Source of the DNA: Apostichopus parvimensis
Taxonomy: Eukaryota; Echinodermata; Holothuroidea; Aspidochirotida; Stichopodidae
NCBI GenBank assembly: GCA_000934455.1
Contig: KN888838.1
Coordinates: 2,925 to 51,666 of the forward strand
Length of the DNA: 48,742 nucleotides
Direction of reading: 5' to 3'
The translations under genes and the position numbers were made by a program. The notes beneath the pieces were generated by a model, which was not told the DNA's origin, ran no database searches, and saw only the letters and a list, made by a program, of their open reading frames with translations. Shown in pieces: positions 1 to 12,300 of this stretch. Position 1 is the stretch's first letter; the number at the start of each line of letters is the position of its first letter.

Positions 1-1647
1 AGAGGTTGATCGTGTGACCTTCCAGCAGAGAGAAGAAGATCGAAGAGTACTCTTTGTGAGTTTATTTTATCTGTTATATTTATTTTCATCTTAGTTTCAT
101 ATATGTGTTCAATACAGATTGTTGCAACTCTTTTGTTCCGACAAGTATTTGACTTTTGAACCAAAGAGGAAGAAGAAAGTTATTTAAAGGATCAGTGTAG
201 CCACAAAAATAATTTTGATGTGATGTTGATAGTTGCTGTTTTTCCATGTACGTACTGCTGTCAGCCCAGGTGTATTTCTAATCTATGCCACTTTTATATA
301 GAGAAATGACCCTTGAAACACAAGGCTCATCAATTAAAGTGGCTGAACTTTGTAGTCTAACACACACCCGTTGGGCAGCTCCTCAGAAGCAAAACTGAGC
401 TCAAAAACAAGAAAGAACAAGACTGATGGTCTCAAATAACATGTTTACTTTAAATGATAAATTAATCAAGGACAAATGGTAAAAAGAGGTTATAAAAAAT
501 ACAAATCTTTGGGTGTGCTTAGTGACAAACTTTATCTTTGAATTGAACAGATTGTACCTGTCAGTTTAATCTATATACAGGGGTAGTGGTGGGGAAGGTG
601 AGAGGGGATGGTTGCTACAGATGCATATAGACATATGCATATGCATGTATATGAATATGCATATGCGGTTGCATATGCATGCTATAGACATGAAATCATA
701 ATTTATTCAATATAAAGTGGATAAATAATTCTGCTTAGACTGATGATTGAATGGAAACATATCTCTCTTGTTTACAGGGTGACCTACCTAAACAGACATT
801 CAAACCAAGGTTCAGAATGAAAGGAAAGAGCAAATCTGGAAGAAAAGAAAACAGAAAACAGATGATGTTTGAAGCAGACAAGAGGGTAAGTTATATCTCA
901 AAATATTTTAATGAGATGCCAGAAAAAAATATTCATTAATGACACTAGAAATGTTGAGTACTTGAAAAGGTATGTATCTTTGTGAAGTAAATATCAGCAT
1001 CATTCCTTCATGTTTGGGTCTCAAAACATAGGTAGCGGATGGACATGGGCATACATCAAACCTACAGCATACTCTAATCCTTAACTGCTTTTAAACCCAT
1101 GCACCCTCCCTCCATGGACCTTCTCCCTCTGTTACTCATATGTGTGTAGTTTAGTAAAACTTTTGTACTGAAAGTTTGCCATGACATTGACCTTTGGATT
1201 CAGGGGCGTAAGTGAGACTTCTGTTTTTAGGGGCGACCAATGCTATTCTAGGGGAAGCATAACCTATTATTTAAAATATAAAAATCACTTCTTACAATGT
1301 TGTTTTGGGTGGGGGGGGGGGGGGGGGGTTAGGGTGACACAGGCCCTGGTTCCCCTTGGCTAAACCACTTTTATATTACCAACTATGATCTTCAATCTGG
1401 AATCAATGCTGTGTGTGTGTGTGCGTGCGTGTGTTTGTGTGCGTGATATGTAGTATATGTAGCATAATACTATATCCAGAATGATCCTGATTTTGTCTCA
1501 ATTGGTTCTTGTAAACAGGAAGAAGCAAAGAAATCTGTTGAAGCCAAAGAAGATGAAAAGAGGAGGACGGAGGAGAAAGAGGAGAAAGATAAACAAGAAT
1601 CAGAGTCTGTGTCTGCCCTGGATAGATTCAAGAAAGACAAATCATGA
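1..1647 (+). CDS. WDR46: WDR46 (UTP7) C-terminal part, 3' end of gene
   Basis: Partial gene; only the last three coding exons are inside the window: 1-55 (frame starts at base 2), 778-885 and 1519-1647, with stop TGA at 1645-1647. All junctions are phase 0 with GT-AG sites. The product is the conserved tail of WDR46/UTP7, a WD-repeat protein of the nucleolar small-subunit processome needed for 18S rRNA maturation. Visible: EVDRVTFQQREEDRR, the end of the BING4CT domain; a basic linker with FKPRFRMKGKSKSGRKENRK; a charged E/K-rich stretch; and the C-terminal SALDRFKKDKS. Remembered vertebrate WDR46 has the same order: EVD, a basic KGRSS segment and a final SALDRF. The basic tail suits a nucleolar protein. 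The WD propeller must lie left of base 1. No polyadenylation signal is clear; ATTAAA at 2171-2176 is a weak candidate. Confidence 0.85.
1311..1328. repeat. poly-G run in WDR46 intron
   Basis: Eighteen consecutive G on the + strand, preceded by GGGT. It can form G-quadruplex and is prone to sequencing length error. A (TG)n microsatellite follows at about 1411-1445. Confidence 0.9.
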
Positions 1648-2783
1648 CAGCCATCAGTCTATGGGTAGTCACGCAGTCTGTGGGCCTGTGGGTAGTCACA
1701 GAGTCTGTGGGTAGTCATGCGGTTGGTCGGTAGTCACTCCTGGTGACAGAGTACAAGTTATGGAAGACTCGTGGCTGGATTTCAAGTAAAGCTTTGCTGA
1801 TCTGGTGAACAACTGCAATTTACATGTGATGAAAGTTCAGGAGCAATGGTGACGTTACGTTTATCCAGTTGTCTTCAAGGTAAATTGATGAAGAAGCATT
1901 CTCAAAGACCTGCGAAAAATGGAAGCCAACTCAGGTGAAGAACCTCTGACAAATATTTAAATGCATCGATACATCACTTTACTGGAATGGAACACTTCAC
2001 TTATTTAGCTTACAGCAGTATTGGACCTGCCGATTCCAAGGAGTTTGATCAAACTTATCTGAGCTAAATGTGATTATTTTGTTTTGTAGGCCTATTTCCT
2101 TTTTCTCAATCATTTCTGATACCAGACCCTCAAACTTATGAGCAATGAACACTAATTGTTTGGCCATAGAATTAAAATATGTCCACAATTTCTTCATGAA
2201 TTAAGTTTTAGGGAGACCGGTGAGAAACAAATGGGTAACAGCTTTGGTTGCATGCTGGACTACAAGACAACCTTTAAAACTTAGGCCTGTATTTATAGCA
2301 TGTCCTAGCTCAATGCAAAATCGTATAAACTATGTGGATGTTCCTTGGCCTGGATGAGGGGGATGCAGTGGGTGTATAAGAAGTTTTAGGCTGGTATTTA
2401 CGGTGGCGGTATTCAAATGAGTCACTTAACCTCTCTATCTTGTAACAAAATCTGTTGCTTTGTTACTTTGGGAAAATGGATATTTCAAATCATCACTCGT
2501 TTCAACAGTCCTGTATTTAGTGGAAAGGAGATGTATTTGACATTATCGACAAATAAGAAATGAGTTGTGACTTTTGCGTAAGTAACGTACGAGTTAGAGT
2601 CAAATCAAGTCAAAAACAACAAAAATACCAAAATCAATGCATTTTTAGCATTAGATATTTATTAATAATTTTGCAGAAATATACAGAAATACTTGTCATG
2701 ACACACCACTGTTATGATTAAACATTATACACATCTATACCTGAATCTGTTTTCAGCAATTATCCTGTCCTTGATTTGCTTTA
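1648..2783 (+). other. WDR46 3' UTR and downstream sequence
   Basis: No coding region is supported. Just after the stop codon, 1660-1735 carries a short degenerate repeat of a GTCTGTGGGTAGTCAC-like unit. The rest is unique AT-rich sequence. ATTAAA at 2171-2176 may be the polyadenylation signal. Confidence 0.5.
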
Positions 2784-3481
2784 CAAATATCCAGGCTTGG
2801 GGTAATGACCATGTGATATGTAATCGATTAAAAGTACTTTAAATATCATGATTAGGATTGTGATTACAGCTAAAAATCGAAGTAATCGAATGATTTAATG
2901 GACATGTTATCGTGATTACACTCATGATTACATTTTAGGATTAAATGAATTTTCAGGCTGTTTGAGAAGGGTATAAGGGTCTTGAGCACTTTCTTGCTGA
3001 TCATTTTAATCAACAATGACGAAAGCTTGGGATTATAATCTCAATTGGCAAGGAATCACAATAAGCCCACTGGCTTTCTGGTTTAGATACTTTTTTGTCA
3101 CTTGGGTTAAATGACACTCTAACATCAAAGCTCAATCAAGACCCCTTGTCTATGGAATGCCAAAACTGACAAAAATTATGTAAACCAAAGTCATTATGTG
3201 AATACAATGACTGTTTCTGCATTTTTGTCGGTTTTGGCGTTCCATACTTGTCCCATGTGCTGGTTGTCATAGTTCAAGTCTGCCCTTCTATTATTTTAGC
3301 AATATTTGATTGATACTTCAATTATAATCGTAAAGTACTCAAGATAACGATTACTTTGCCAACTGGCAATCGATTACGATTTCTTTGCCGCATTTTGATC
3401 AAAAGTAATCTGTTACGATTATTTCAAAATATGTAATGGATTATGATTATTGATTGTGATTACCCCAAAGCTGCAAATATC
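2784..3481. mobile_element. non-autonomous hAT transposon (MITE) with 8-bp target duplication
   Basis: The element runs from 2792 to 3473 (682 bp). It starts CAGGCTTGGGGTAAT and ends ATTACCCCAAAGCTG, imperfect terminal inverted repeats with the CAG...CTG ends usual for hAT elements. It is flanked by a perfect 8-bp direct repeat, CAAATATC, at 2784-2791 and 3474-3481, the target-site length made by hAT transposases. Subterminal regions are rich in TAATCGATTACGATT-like motifs in both orientations. There is no transposase reading frame, so it would depend on a transposase elsewhere. A long internal hairpin sits at 3151-3246. Confidence 0.9.
3151..3246. repeat. 26-bp-arm hairpin inside the hAT element
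   Basis: Arms 3151-3176 and 3221-3246 are complementary over 26 positions; the two imperfect positions would be G-U pairs in RNA. The 44-nt loop contains a further 6-bp stem (GTCATT ... AATGAC). Transcribed, it would fold to a roughly 96-nt miRNA-precursor-like hairpin. Confidence 0.8.
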
Positions 3482-5669
3482 ATTGCTAGACATTAAGTAT
3501 TGATGCATGAAGACAGCAGCTATGTGCTTCTAATGATGACTTTTGAGTGCTGCATCAAAATTAACTTGAAAAACTGCGGAAGTTCTCAAATGGTAAATTG
3601 TTCCTAGAAACACCAAGAAGCTACTCTAGTAGAAGCAGTAATCCTGGACACAAACTTGTTTTTTTTTCTTTTATTAATGAGGCAGAAGTATGCCCAACCA
3701 CCAGCTTTGTCTTATTGAAACAGCAACTACAATTGCAACTTGGTTCCAATGTGGAGTTATCATGGCTTAAAGCAGCTTTTTTAGTTGATTTTGGTAAATT
3801 CCTTAGTGCTATTTTACACTAAAATATCAATTGTGGTGATTAAATTGAGTAAACATCCAAATTTGTTTAATTTTCATGTAGTTCTTAACATTGTTTTTAC
3901 TATGCTACCATGAAAAGCTACGTCCAGGCAACAAAATATTGAGACTTAAATTTTTGTGTTTGAATTACCGACTCTTTAACCTTCCTTTGGTTGACAGTTC
4001 AAGGTAAATTAACTTAGTGTGCCCAATTGCAATCTTATTTTGAATAATACTCCATAGATTTGTGAAATTGTCGACCATATTCAAAAAGCTGCTTTAAATA
4101 ATCATGTCAGTGGCTGCTTTCTTGTCAAAGTGCTCTGTGTTAAGTTTAATTGAATTTTCATTTTGATGATGAAACTGTATATCTAGAAATAGTGATAAAA
4201 GTTGGTGATGATAATACTTCACTACTCTTGCAGTAAATACCACTTCCACCCTATTGTCACAGTGGATGACATTTTCTGATAAAGAATAAGAGTAATATTA
4301 ACTGAAGAACTGTCACTTTCAAATTCATATAAATAGAAGATCAAACTACAGCAATACAGCCAGTGAAATATCTGCCGAGAAAATACCTGAGAAAATGTAT
4401 CACATTCCACCAAGACTTTGCCAAACTGGGTGAACAAACATATTAACTTACAACGATACAACCAAACTACTACATGCACGTACAGCATTGATGGGTAGGT
4501 CATTAAAAGATGGGTTTATCTTTCATTAGCATTCTTGTAATAGCCTACCATGGTACCATATTAGGAAATCCAGCCTAAGGTTACAAGGATGTATTACCAT
4601 AGATTTCACCTTGACAACCAGTCAGTTCCTTTTCCATTTGAATGGTGTAGTTGATATATATCAACTATTGAAAACAAGACTGGTTCTATGCATTAACTCT
4701 TTAATAGAAGTACCAGGATTTATTCATTCCAATAAATTGATTAAAAGTACCCAACCACAGAAAAAGAAAATGTAAGGTTACATACAGCACTCAACATTTC
4801 AGTAGTTTAAACATAGCAGTTTTAGACAAACACCGATAAGATGTTTATAAATCAATAAAAATCTGTTAATACAATTGCATTTGAAAAACATCAATCCCTC
4901 TACCAAAACATAACAAACATGAGTTACTTGTAAAACAGGTTAGGTTTAGTCATGCCTTAATGAATCACATTCCATTCGATAAATTATGCAAGTACAAAAT
5001 ATCAAAATAATTTGAGAATTAAAACGAGAACTGTTCAAAATGTGCCTGAGCAAAAAATGGTTAATTCATTAATTACTCACTCATTAAACCTTCATTTGTC
5101 TTAGTTTTGTAGGTTGCAGTCTCACTTTGATACATTCTTGGTAGGTTTGGTTAAAATTGAAGAACTCAAACTGGTAAAGAGAGTATTGCCATTCTCTGTT
5201 GAACAGGAACCTTTTGCAAAACTATAATTTTTACCCTAAAGTTTCTGTTGGTAACAGCACCAATCAAATGGGATTAAAATGTATCATTATGGAATAAATT
5301 TAAAGTACCCAGTTTCTTCACAAGTTGATAGAAATGTTATCAATAATTATTGAAAGTATGGACCTGTTAAGCAATGCCAACACATATATCTAAACAACAT
5401 CACTGGGTACAACAAGAAATCAATTCCTTGACAATAGCCATTTTGTTTGAACCACATCATGCCCCTAAGACACTTAGATCTCAACTCAAAAGGTGTCATA
5501 AAATAAAAGTACTAAAAAGAAGTGTTATTCACAAATTTTTAAGATTATGAACATTATTTGTTGCTATTTGCATTGCAGAAGATTTAATGGTATATATACA
5601 TATAGATATCAAAATGTAACTGATTTAATAGCTTATTTTATCTGTACACCATGCTATTGCAAGCAGATC
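3482..5669. other. intergenic region between WDR46 and ANO8 3' ends
   Basis: I see no gene here. Open frames are short, lack splice context and resemble no family I know. The sequence is AT-rich and mostly unique. Confidence 0.5.
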
Positions 5670-5691
5670 TAAAACAAGTAAAAGGCATTAA

Positions 5692-5706
5692 TTTATTGAT
5701 TTTATT
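5692..5706 (-). terminator. candidate ANO8 polyadenylation signals
   Basis: Two AATAAA hexamers on the - strand (TTTATT on + at 5692-5697 and 5701-5706), about 630 nt past the ANO8 stop codon. Spacing is plausible for a 3' UTR that includes the 91-bp repeat. Nothing in the sequence proves use. Confidence 0.4.
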
Positions 5707-5864
5707 GTTGAATAACATCATGTAGAACCTATGTACTCCAGCACCACAGATTATCTGTTATACAGCTAAATACCAGTAGTATAGCGTCAAGGAGTATCCT
5801 CATTACAGAACCAGCAAAGCACCTATAATAATATAATGTTAACAAGAACATTATTACAACATCA

Positions 5865-6225
5865 ACAGAGTGCCTGTAGTCAACATCAACAGAGTAACTG
5901 TTGTCAACATCAACAAAAAGCAGCTGTCACACATTACCACTGGAGAACATCAACAAGACCCTAGGTGTATATAGCATCAACAGAATGCCTGTAGTCAATA
6001 TCAACAGTGTACTTGTAGTCAACATCAACAAAGAACAGATGTAATACAGTATCACCAGAGAACATTAACAAGACCTTAGGTGTATACAGCATCAACAGTG
6101 TACTTGTAGTCAACATCAACAAAGAACACATGTAATACAGTATCACCAGAGAACATTAACATGACCTTAGGTGTATACAGCATCAACAGTGTACTTGTAG
6201 TTATCAACATCAACATCTGTAATAC
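5865..6225. repeat. 91-bp-period tandem repeat, ANO8 3' UTR
   Basis: The phrase CAGTGTACTTGTAGTCAACA recurs at 6005 and 6096, with a third truncated start at 6187, an exact 91-bp period. A more diverged array extends left to about 5865. The sub-motif AACATCAACA recurs throughout, implying an older 10-20-bp unit. The repeat lies between the ANO8 stop codon (6330) and its likely polyadenylation signals. Confidence 0.85.
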
Positions 6226-6329
6226 AGCATCAAGATGATTAATTTTGTGCAGCATAATTTAGAACCTCATCCACCACCAGCAGCAGCAGTACAGTTATAA
6301 TACTAAAGCAGATTACTAAACAGAAACAG

Positions 6330-9300
6330 TTATTCCTCTATTGGAGCCTCTGCAGCAGATATGCCAGCCTCTGTGCCTAATTCCTCCACAGGACTGGATG
6401 CGATACTCTTGTGGATGTTATCCCTGGTTTCCTGCTCCATTTTCTGATGATTATAAGAGAAGACCTCATAAATGTTCGGTAGGGGTAGGGGGGTGGGGGG
6501 AAGACACCATGACATGGTTTCAATATGGAACCACCCAGATAGGGTCCAAGGGTAACCTATCCCCCCCCCCCTCCCCACTCTCTTACTTTCCAGAGAACAA
6601 TGGGGCTGAACAGTCACCATGTGATAATTGAAAAAGGAAAGGAGACAAGTAAAATCTGGCGAGTAATTCATTTTCTTAATTAATGTTTTACCTTCAAAGC
6701 CTGTCTTCTCTTGTATTCTAGCTTGGCCAGTTCCGTCTGTACCCAGTATGGTGTGTCAGGAATAGCTATGGATATGCCTAGTTTAAGAGCCAGGATGATG
6801 TGCTAGGAGAAACCAAGAAAAGACCAAATGTTTACACCTTAGTGTAGAAAAGTATATTGATATTTCAACTGAAACAATTTCAATAAAGAATTTACTGTCA
6901 TGCTGCGATGGGGAGCAACTAGGCATGCCTTGAGCAATTAGGCAGGCCTTGAGGGACAACTAGGCATCCCTTAAGGATCAACTAGGCATGCCTTGAGGAG
7001 CAACTGGGCATGCCTTGAGGAGCAAATAGGCAGGTCTTGAGGGCAAAGAGAGGCTGAACCAAATCACTCTTAAAGTAATCTATGATAGCGAGATGTCCAC
7101 TACATAATAAATGATTTAGAGATGAGTATAAATACCATCAGATGGCTTTTGTTTCTTTGTTCCTTTTACCTCTTGACATACTATGTAGATAAGATTCATT
7201 ATTGTAAGTGAATTCTCATCACCCAATCAATACAAAATGTCTGTATTACTCTTCACTTTTAACTTACTGTGTTTGGTGTATATATTACTGATTGTGGTAA
7301 GTGATGCTCCATTTGGCAAATTTATGTGTGTGCCTCTGGTCTGTATCTAGATTACTTATTGTGGTTAGTTAACGCTTCCAACGCCATTTGGGAAATCTGT
7401 TTCACTCTGACCTCTAATGTGTATTGATCATTGTAAATAATACTCCCCTACGCCCAGTTTGGGAAAGCTTCACCACTCACTTGACTGGTTTAATTACAGT
7501 GTCATAATTATTGCATTAACATTATCCTGCTTTGTTACCACAGATAGCATGCCAAACAAACTGTTGTGGAGTAGAATATTATATGTGTGAAAACCTTACA
7601 ATATAAGCTCACCTCCAACAGAGCAACAATAAGGAAAATACCAACAGCGGTGTACATTGGGAACACATCCTGAAGTTGACCTGAGATACCAAGCAGTGCA
7701 CAGTTAACAGACACACCCAGCATACCTATCACCTCCATGGCGTACTGTAACAGAAATGAAACTATGAAGACAGCAATCTACACAGGTGAGCAAAAAACTT
7801 TAATTAACGTGAGAATAACAGCAGCCGCAGTTAGGAATAAGAGGTGTATTGACCTATGAGGGATATAAGATATAAAAGTATAGTGAACCACCAAGCTACA
7901 GTAATTAACATTTAGAACTGATAAACAAAAAATTGTTTATCAAATACTGTTAATGATTATTGGAATGCATGACACTAGATACATCTAGGATAAATTCCCT
8001 TCCCATCCTCCCCCCATCCCGCATATATTCTAAATGTGGTCCATGAAAGTTTGCCTTTGCTCTCAACTTTGCCTCTGTAACATTCAGTAGTATCAATATT
8101 GTAACTTCTTTTGCACAAGTACTGTGAATAAATTCAGCTAAAAGACTCCATTTGCACTGCCCCAATGAATCTGATATAAACACATACATGTGGTCCTAGA
8201 AATTGGTCTGTTCTTCCAAAGGGTGTCTTACGGTTGTTGCTTCTTTTACAAAGCAATTATGTTAGTTCAGAATGAATATCCATAAGTAATTTGCATTCAT
8301 AACTTCAAGAAATAAGTATAGTTCTTAAATTTTACAACTATTATATGCCACATTATACCTGCCATGATCCAATATTTTGTACATGCTGTCCAAATGGCCT
8401 CTGTTTGTTTGTGCAAAGCTTGAAGGCGTCACTTCTGATCTCAATGACATTATTTACAAGTGCCCAGAATGCAGCCAATGGGAAAGCAGAAGAAAATAAC
8501 GTCACGTATCCAAACTGAATGAACATCTCAAGGAAGTCGTTAAAGGTATCCTGAGAAAAGGAGAAAAAGACGTTGATCTTCATCTCATTGCACAATTTAT
8601 TGATAAAGTGACACATAACAATAACAGGAGTTTTAGTGTTTAATACCCAATGGGTAGATTAATTAAAACTACATATCTGCTTCTTCCCCCCCCCCCCCCA
8701 GCTCTCTGCCCATCCAATCCCAACCCCTGCCGGCACAGTAAAAACTTGGTCTTGAAATGACTCACTTCATAACGTTCCATCTTGCTTTCAACCTCGGCCT
8801 GGCTGATGGTGTATTTCTTAGACCCACCATCTGCTTCATCTGTTTGTTCCTGTGTCCCCTCAGATACACCCTCCGGTGACCCCTCAGATACACCCTCCGG
8901 TGACCCCTCAGATACACCCTTCGGTGACCCCTCAGTTGACCCCTCTGCCGCACCTTCCTTTTTTCTAGCTTCCTTGACTTCATGTTCTGCGACTTTGAAT
9001 GCCAGTCTGTAGACTTTCAATTTTTCTTTGATGTAAGGAATCACAGTCTCTGTGATGTTCCCAATCACGTGTTTGGTGATGAAAAGAGTCGCTATTGTCT
9101 GTGAATGCAAGGAATAAATCAGTCAAACATTAGCTGCTGAATCATGAACAGCTAACTGAAGTACATTGGTGGAGACAAAGGGGTTGTGCTGGGGTGGGGG
9201 GGGGAGGGTGTCAACCCTGAATTTTAATTACAAAAGTCTTCTTTTCTTTTTTGCTCCCTTTCCCAAAGGAGAACTTGGCTAACTTCTCAACTGTAAGCTG

Positions 9301-12300
9301 AAAAATAAGGCAATCAAAACTACTAGCAATCTGTACAATTTCAGTACTTTTACTAATTATTTAGAGAGTAATGGAGGGCTGAAGTGAGTGGTGGTAGGAG
9401 GCAATTCAGTGCCACATGGGTGCGTATGCATATTATCTGATCCAAACATTGCTTACCGCCTTAAGTCTGCCAAAGTCTTGCAGGTAGAAAGCGACATATG
9501 TAACAGACATAAAGTGGTTAATGAACTGGACCTGTGGAGGAACGAATGTGAAAGAATAGGTCTCATTGTATAAATGCTTTCATAATGTCTTAACAATTTA
9601 CCTTCATGCTAACACACAAGCTGATGTTTTATTTGTCATGTTAATCAGCTTCCTATGTCATTTACTATGGTAAACATGTAACTGGTTACTAAGGAAATAC
9701 AAGGTTTTGGTAGTTTCTCCTTTAGCTCTCATTTACTGTAAAGCATTTACAAAGTTAACTGGTCAATATGAGTAGGGGTAGGTAGGTGATATTTTAATAT
9801 TACAAAAAGAGTGAAACTTACAAATATGAGCTTAGCAATGAGATGATTCTCATAGCTCGATTGCAGTCGATAATTTTCTTTCTTGTTCAACCAAACTGCT
9901 ATTTTCTTGTAGATGGTTTCACTGATAATTGTAGTTATTGCAAGGATGAACTTTGGTACGTACGCTAACGGTCTGAGAAGAGAAAAAGAAGAAATCGACT
10001 GTGATTAAAGCTCAATCAGGATTTAAAATAACCACAGAATTGTCTTGATTAATAGAAGAAAAATGATGAAAATCAAACATTCTTTGAGAGTACCATTCCC
10101 TCTCAAAATACTAAACTGTAAGTAAGTGTAAGAGTGCACTTAAAGCTTGAGTTTTCATAGAATCCTTCATGACATTAACCAGACTCAAGTCACCATAGAC
10201 AATAGGAAAACAAAAACAAAGAATGTTAAACAATATATGTGAGCTAAAGCTAGGAAAACAGGATACAAAACTCCAGACATCTTTACACCCAAATATCACA
10301 GACCAGATTCAGACTTAAATCAGATATTTTAGACCATGTGTTAATGTCAGACCAAATATCCCAGTCCAAGTTCACATTTAGACCCCATATTTCAGACTAA
10401 CTCATTATATAAGTTTCATGGTCAGACCAAATCTTTCACACCAATTCTCATACCTAGGGCAGAGATCTCAAAGAGGGAAAGAAAAATAAATATTGTCCTC
10501 AACATCTTCTTCGCACAACCTACAATTCATATCTCTTTGCTTCTCTGTTATTAGGTGAAAACTTCAAAATTTGTATTTTATGGCTATATGTGATATATAA
10601 GTAAACATCACTTTAGGTGTACAACAATTAACAAAAAAACACTCACTTTGGATAAAATCCTTCACTGATCTGTTCATTGACCCATTCCTGTAACTCAAAG
10701 ATCCCAAACGCTATTAGAAAGGTAGTGCACATACAGAGTAAGATGACCGGAACAGTCACAAAATACCGGAATAGGTTCCTCTTCCAGGCTGGATAGAAAG
10801 GCTCCAGCCTACCAGAGACTGGACTTACTTGAGGGATTCCCTACACAAGACAGAAAATCAGAAATTACACAAGAATTTAAAATCTAATGGATATTATCGC
10901 CAAAACATCCCCAATGTTTCAATTTCAGTGAGATTACTGATACAGTGTGGTGTCCATTAACAACAAACTTATTAATACACATTTACTGTAGGCATGCTCA
11001 TTGTTCATAATATGCTAACTTCACTGTGAGTTCTTACCAAGTGCATAACCCACTGAAGCAGTCTAAGGGTTGTTGCCCTAAATTTAACATCAACATAGAC
11101 TTTGTAAAACAATTTTTTTATAATCTTAGTGCAGTACATAAATATGTGACATCCATTTTAAATGAGTTGAAATGTGTAAAAATTTCAAGACAAGGAAAAA
11201 GAGAACACTTTTCAGTGCATGAACAAACTTCACTGATACGAATAGTCTCAGCTACGAAACTGAAAAATAAACACACACATAAAATAACATAAATGAAACT
11301 AATGGGGAAACCCTACGTACGTAATACATTGGTCTGGGATCTTCTAATAACTCATGTTTAACATCAAGAGTTCCCCAATGAAACGCAAGCTCAGCACTCC
11401 TTCTTTTCCAAGTCTCCAAGAACAGTGAGGCCCAAATTATGTTAAAAATGGTAAAAAAGATAAAACTCCAGTCTTGGATGGTCTAAAGGAGGAGAGAACC
11501 CAGACAGAATTAGTTCATTATTTTTATTTCCTCTGCTTGTGATTCAAAGGTATTCTTATTATTAGTCAAATTCAATTAGAAGCTATGGGCACTTAATTTA
11601 AAATAAAAATCAAGCTTGAAATGAACGCTGCACATTACTGTATTACAGTTACAAAATATTTGGTTATTTTACAATACAACTATGGATTAAATAAAACAAA
11701 GCTAATAAGAGGGCGTAATGAGGGGCTAACATGAGGATTAATTAGGGGCTAACATGAGGATTAATGAGGGGCTAACAGGAGGATTAATATCTTCTGTATT
11801 AGTCTTAGGAACATTCAAAGGGAAATTGTATAATGAAGGCTAAAAAGATTATTATCTGACAGCCTTTAATTGAGAAACACAATTAATGTGACTGTAATGA
11901 TATAAGGTCAAAGGTCATTAGAGAATACCCAATCCACACAACTCCTACCTGATCATAATAAAAGAAAGCCTTTGTCATTCCATTCATTTTGAATGCCACT
12001 GTTTTTGATAACAATAAACATGATGAACTTTATGTTATCATCAACAATAGAAGAAACTTCACTATTCAATGGTCAGTTAAGACTGGTTGACATCATCTTG
12101 TGTATACAGAGGTTAGTTAATATATAAATGTGAAGTAGCGATTTCATTGTTGTGTATGAGCACTCATGACTTAAGGAAATACATTATTAGGGTTAGGATT
12201 CAACCAATACACTGAAGAGCTCTGTTTCACTATCAGGTATTAATGGATCGTTTTCTGTGTATCCAATACAAAGGATATTATTAATACACAACTTGTACAA

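Noticed and set aside
4222..4503. 93-codon - strand frame in the WDR46-ANO8 gap
   Set aside because: Cysteine- and tyrosine-rich mixture typical of AT-rich noncoding DNA; no supporting context.
5961..6146. 61-codon open frame on the - strand
   Set aside because: It lies wholly in the 91-bp tandem repeat and its translation just repeats with it.
8782..9012. 76-codon + strand frame opposite ANO8 exon 11
   Set aside because: Antisense shadow of the coding minisatellite; the - strand carries the anoctamin reading with splice sites.
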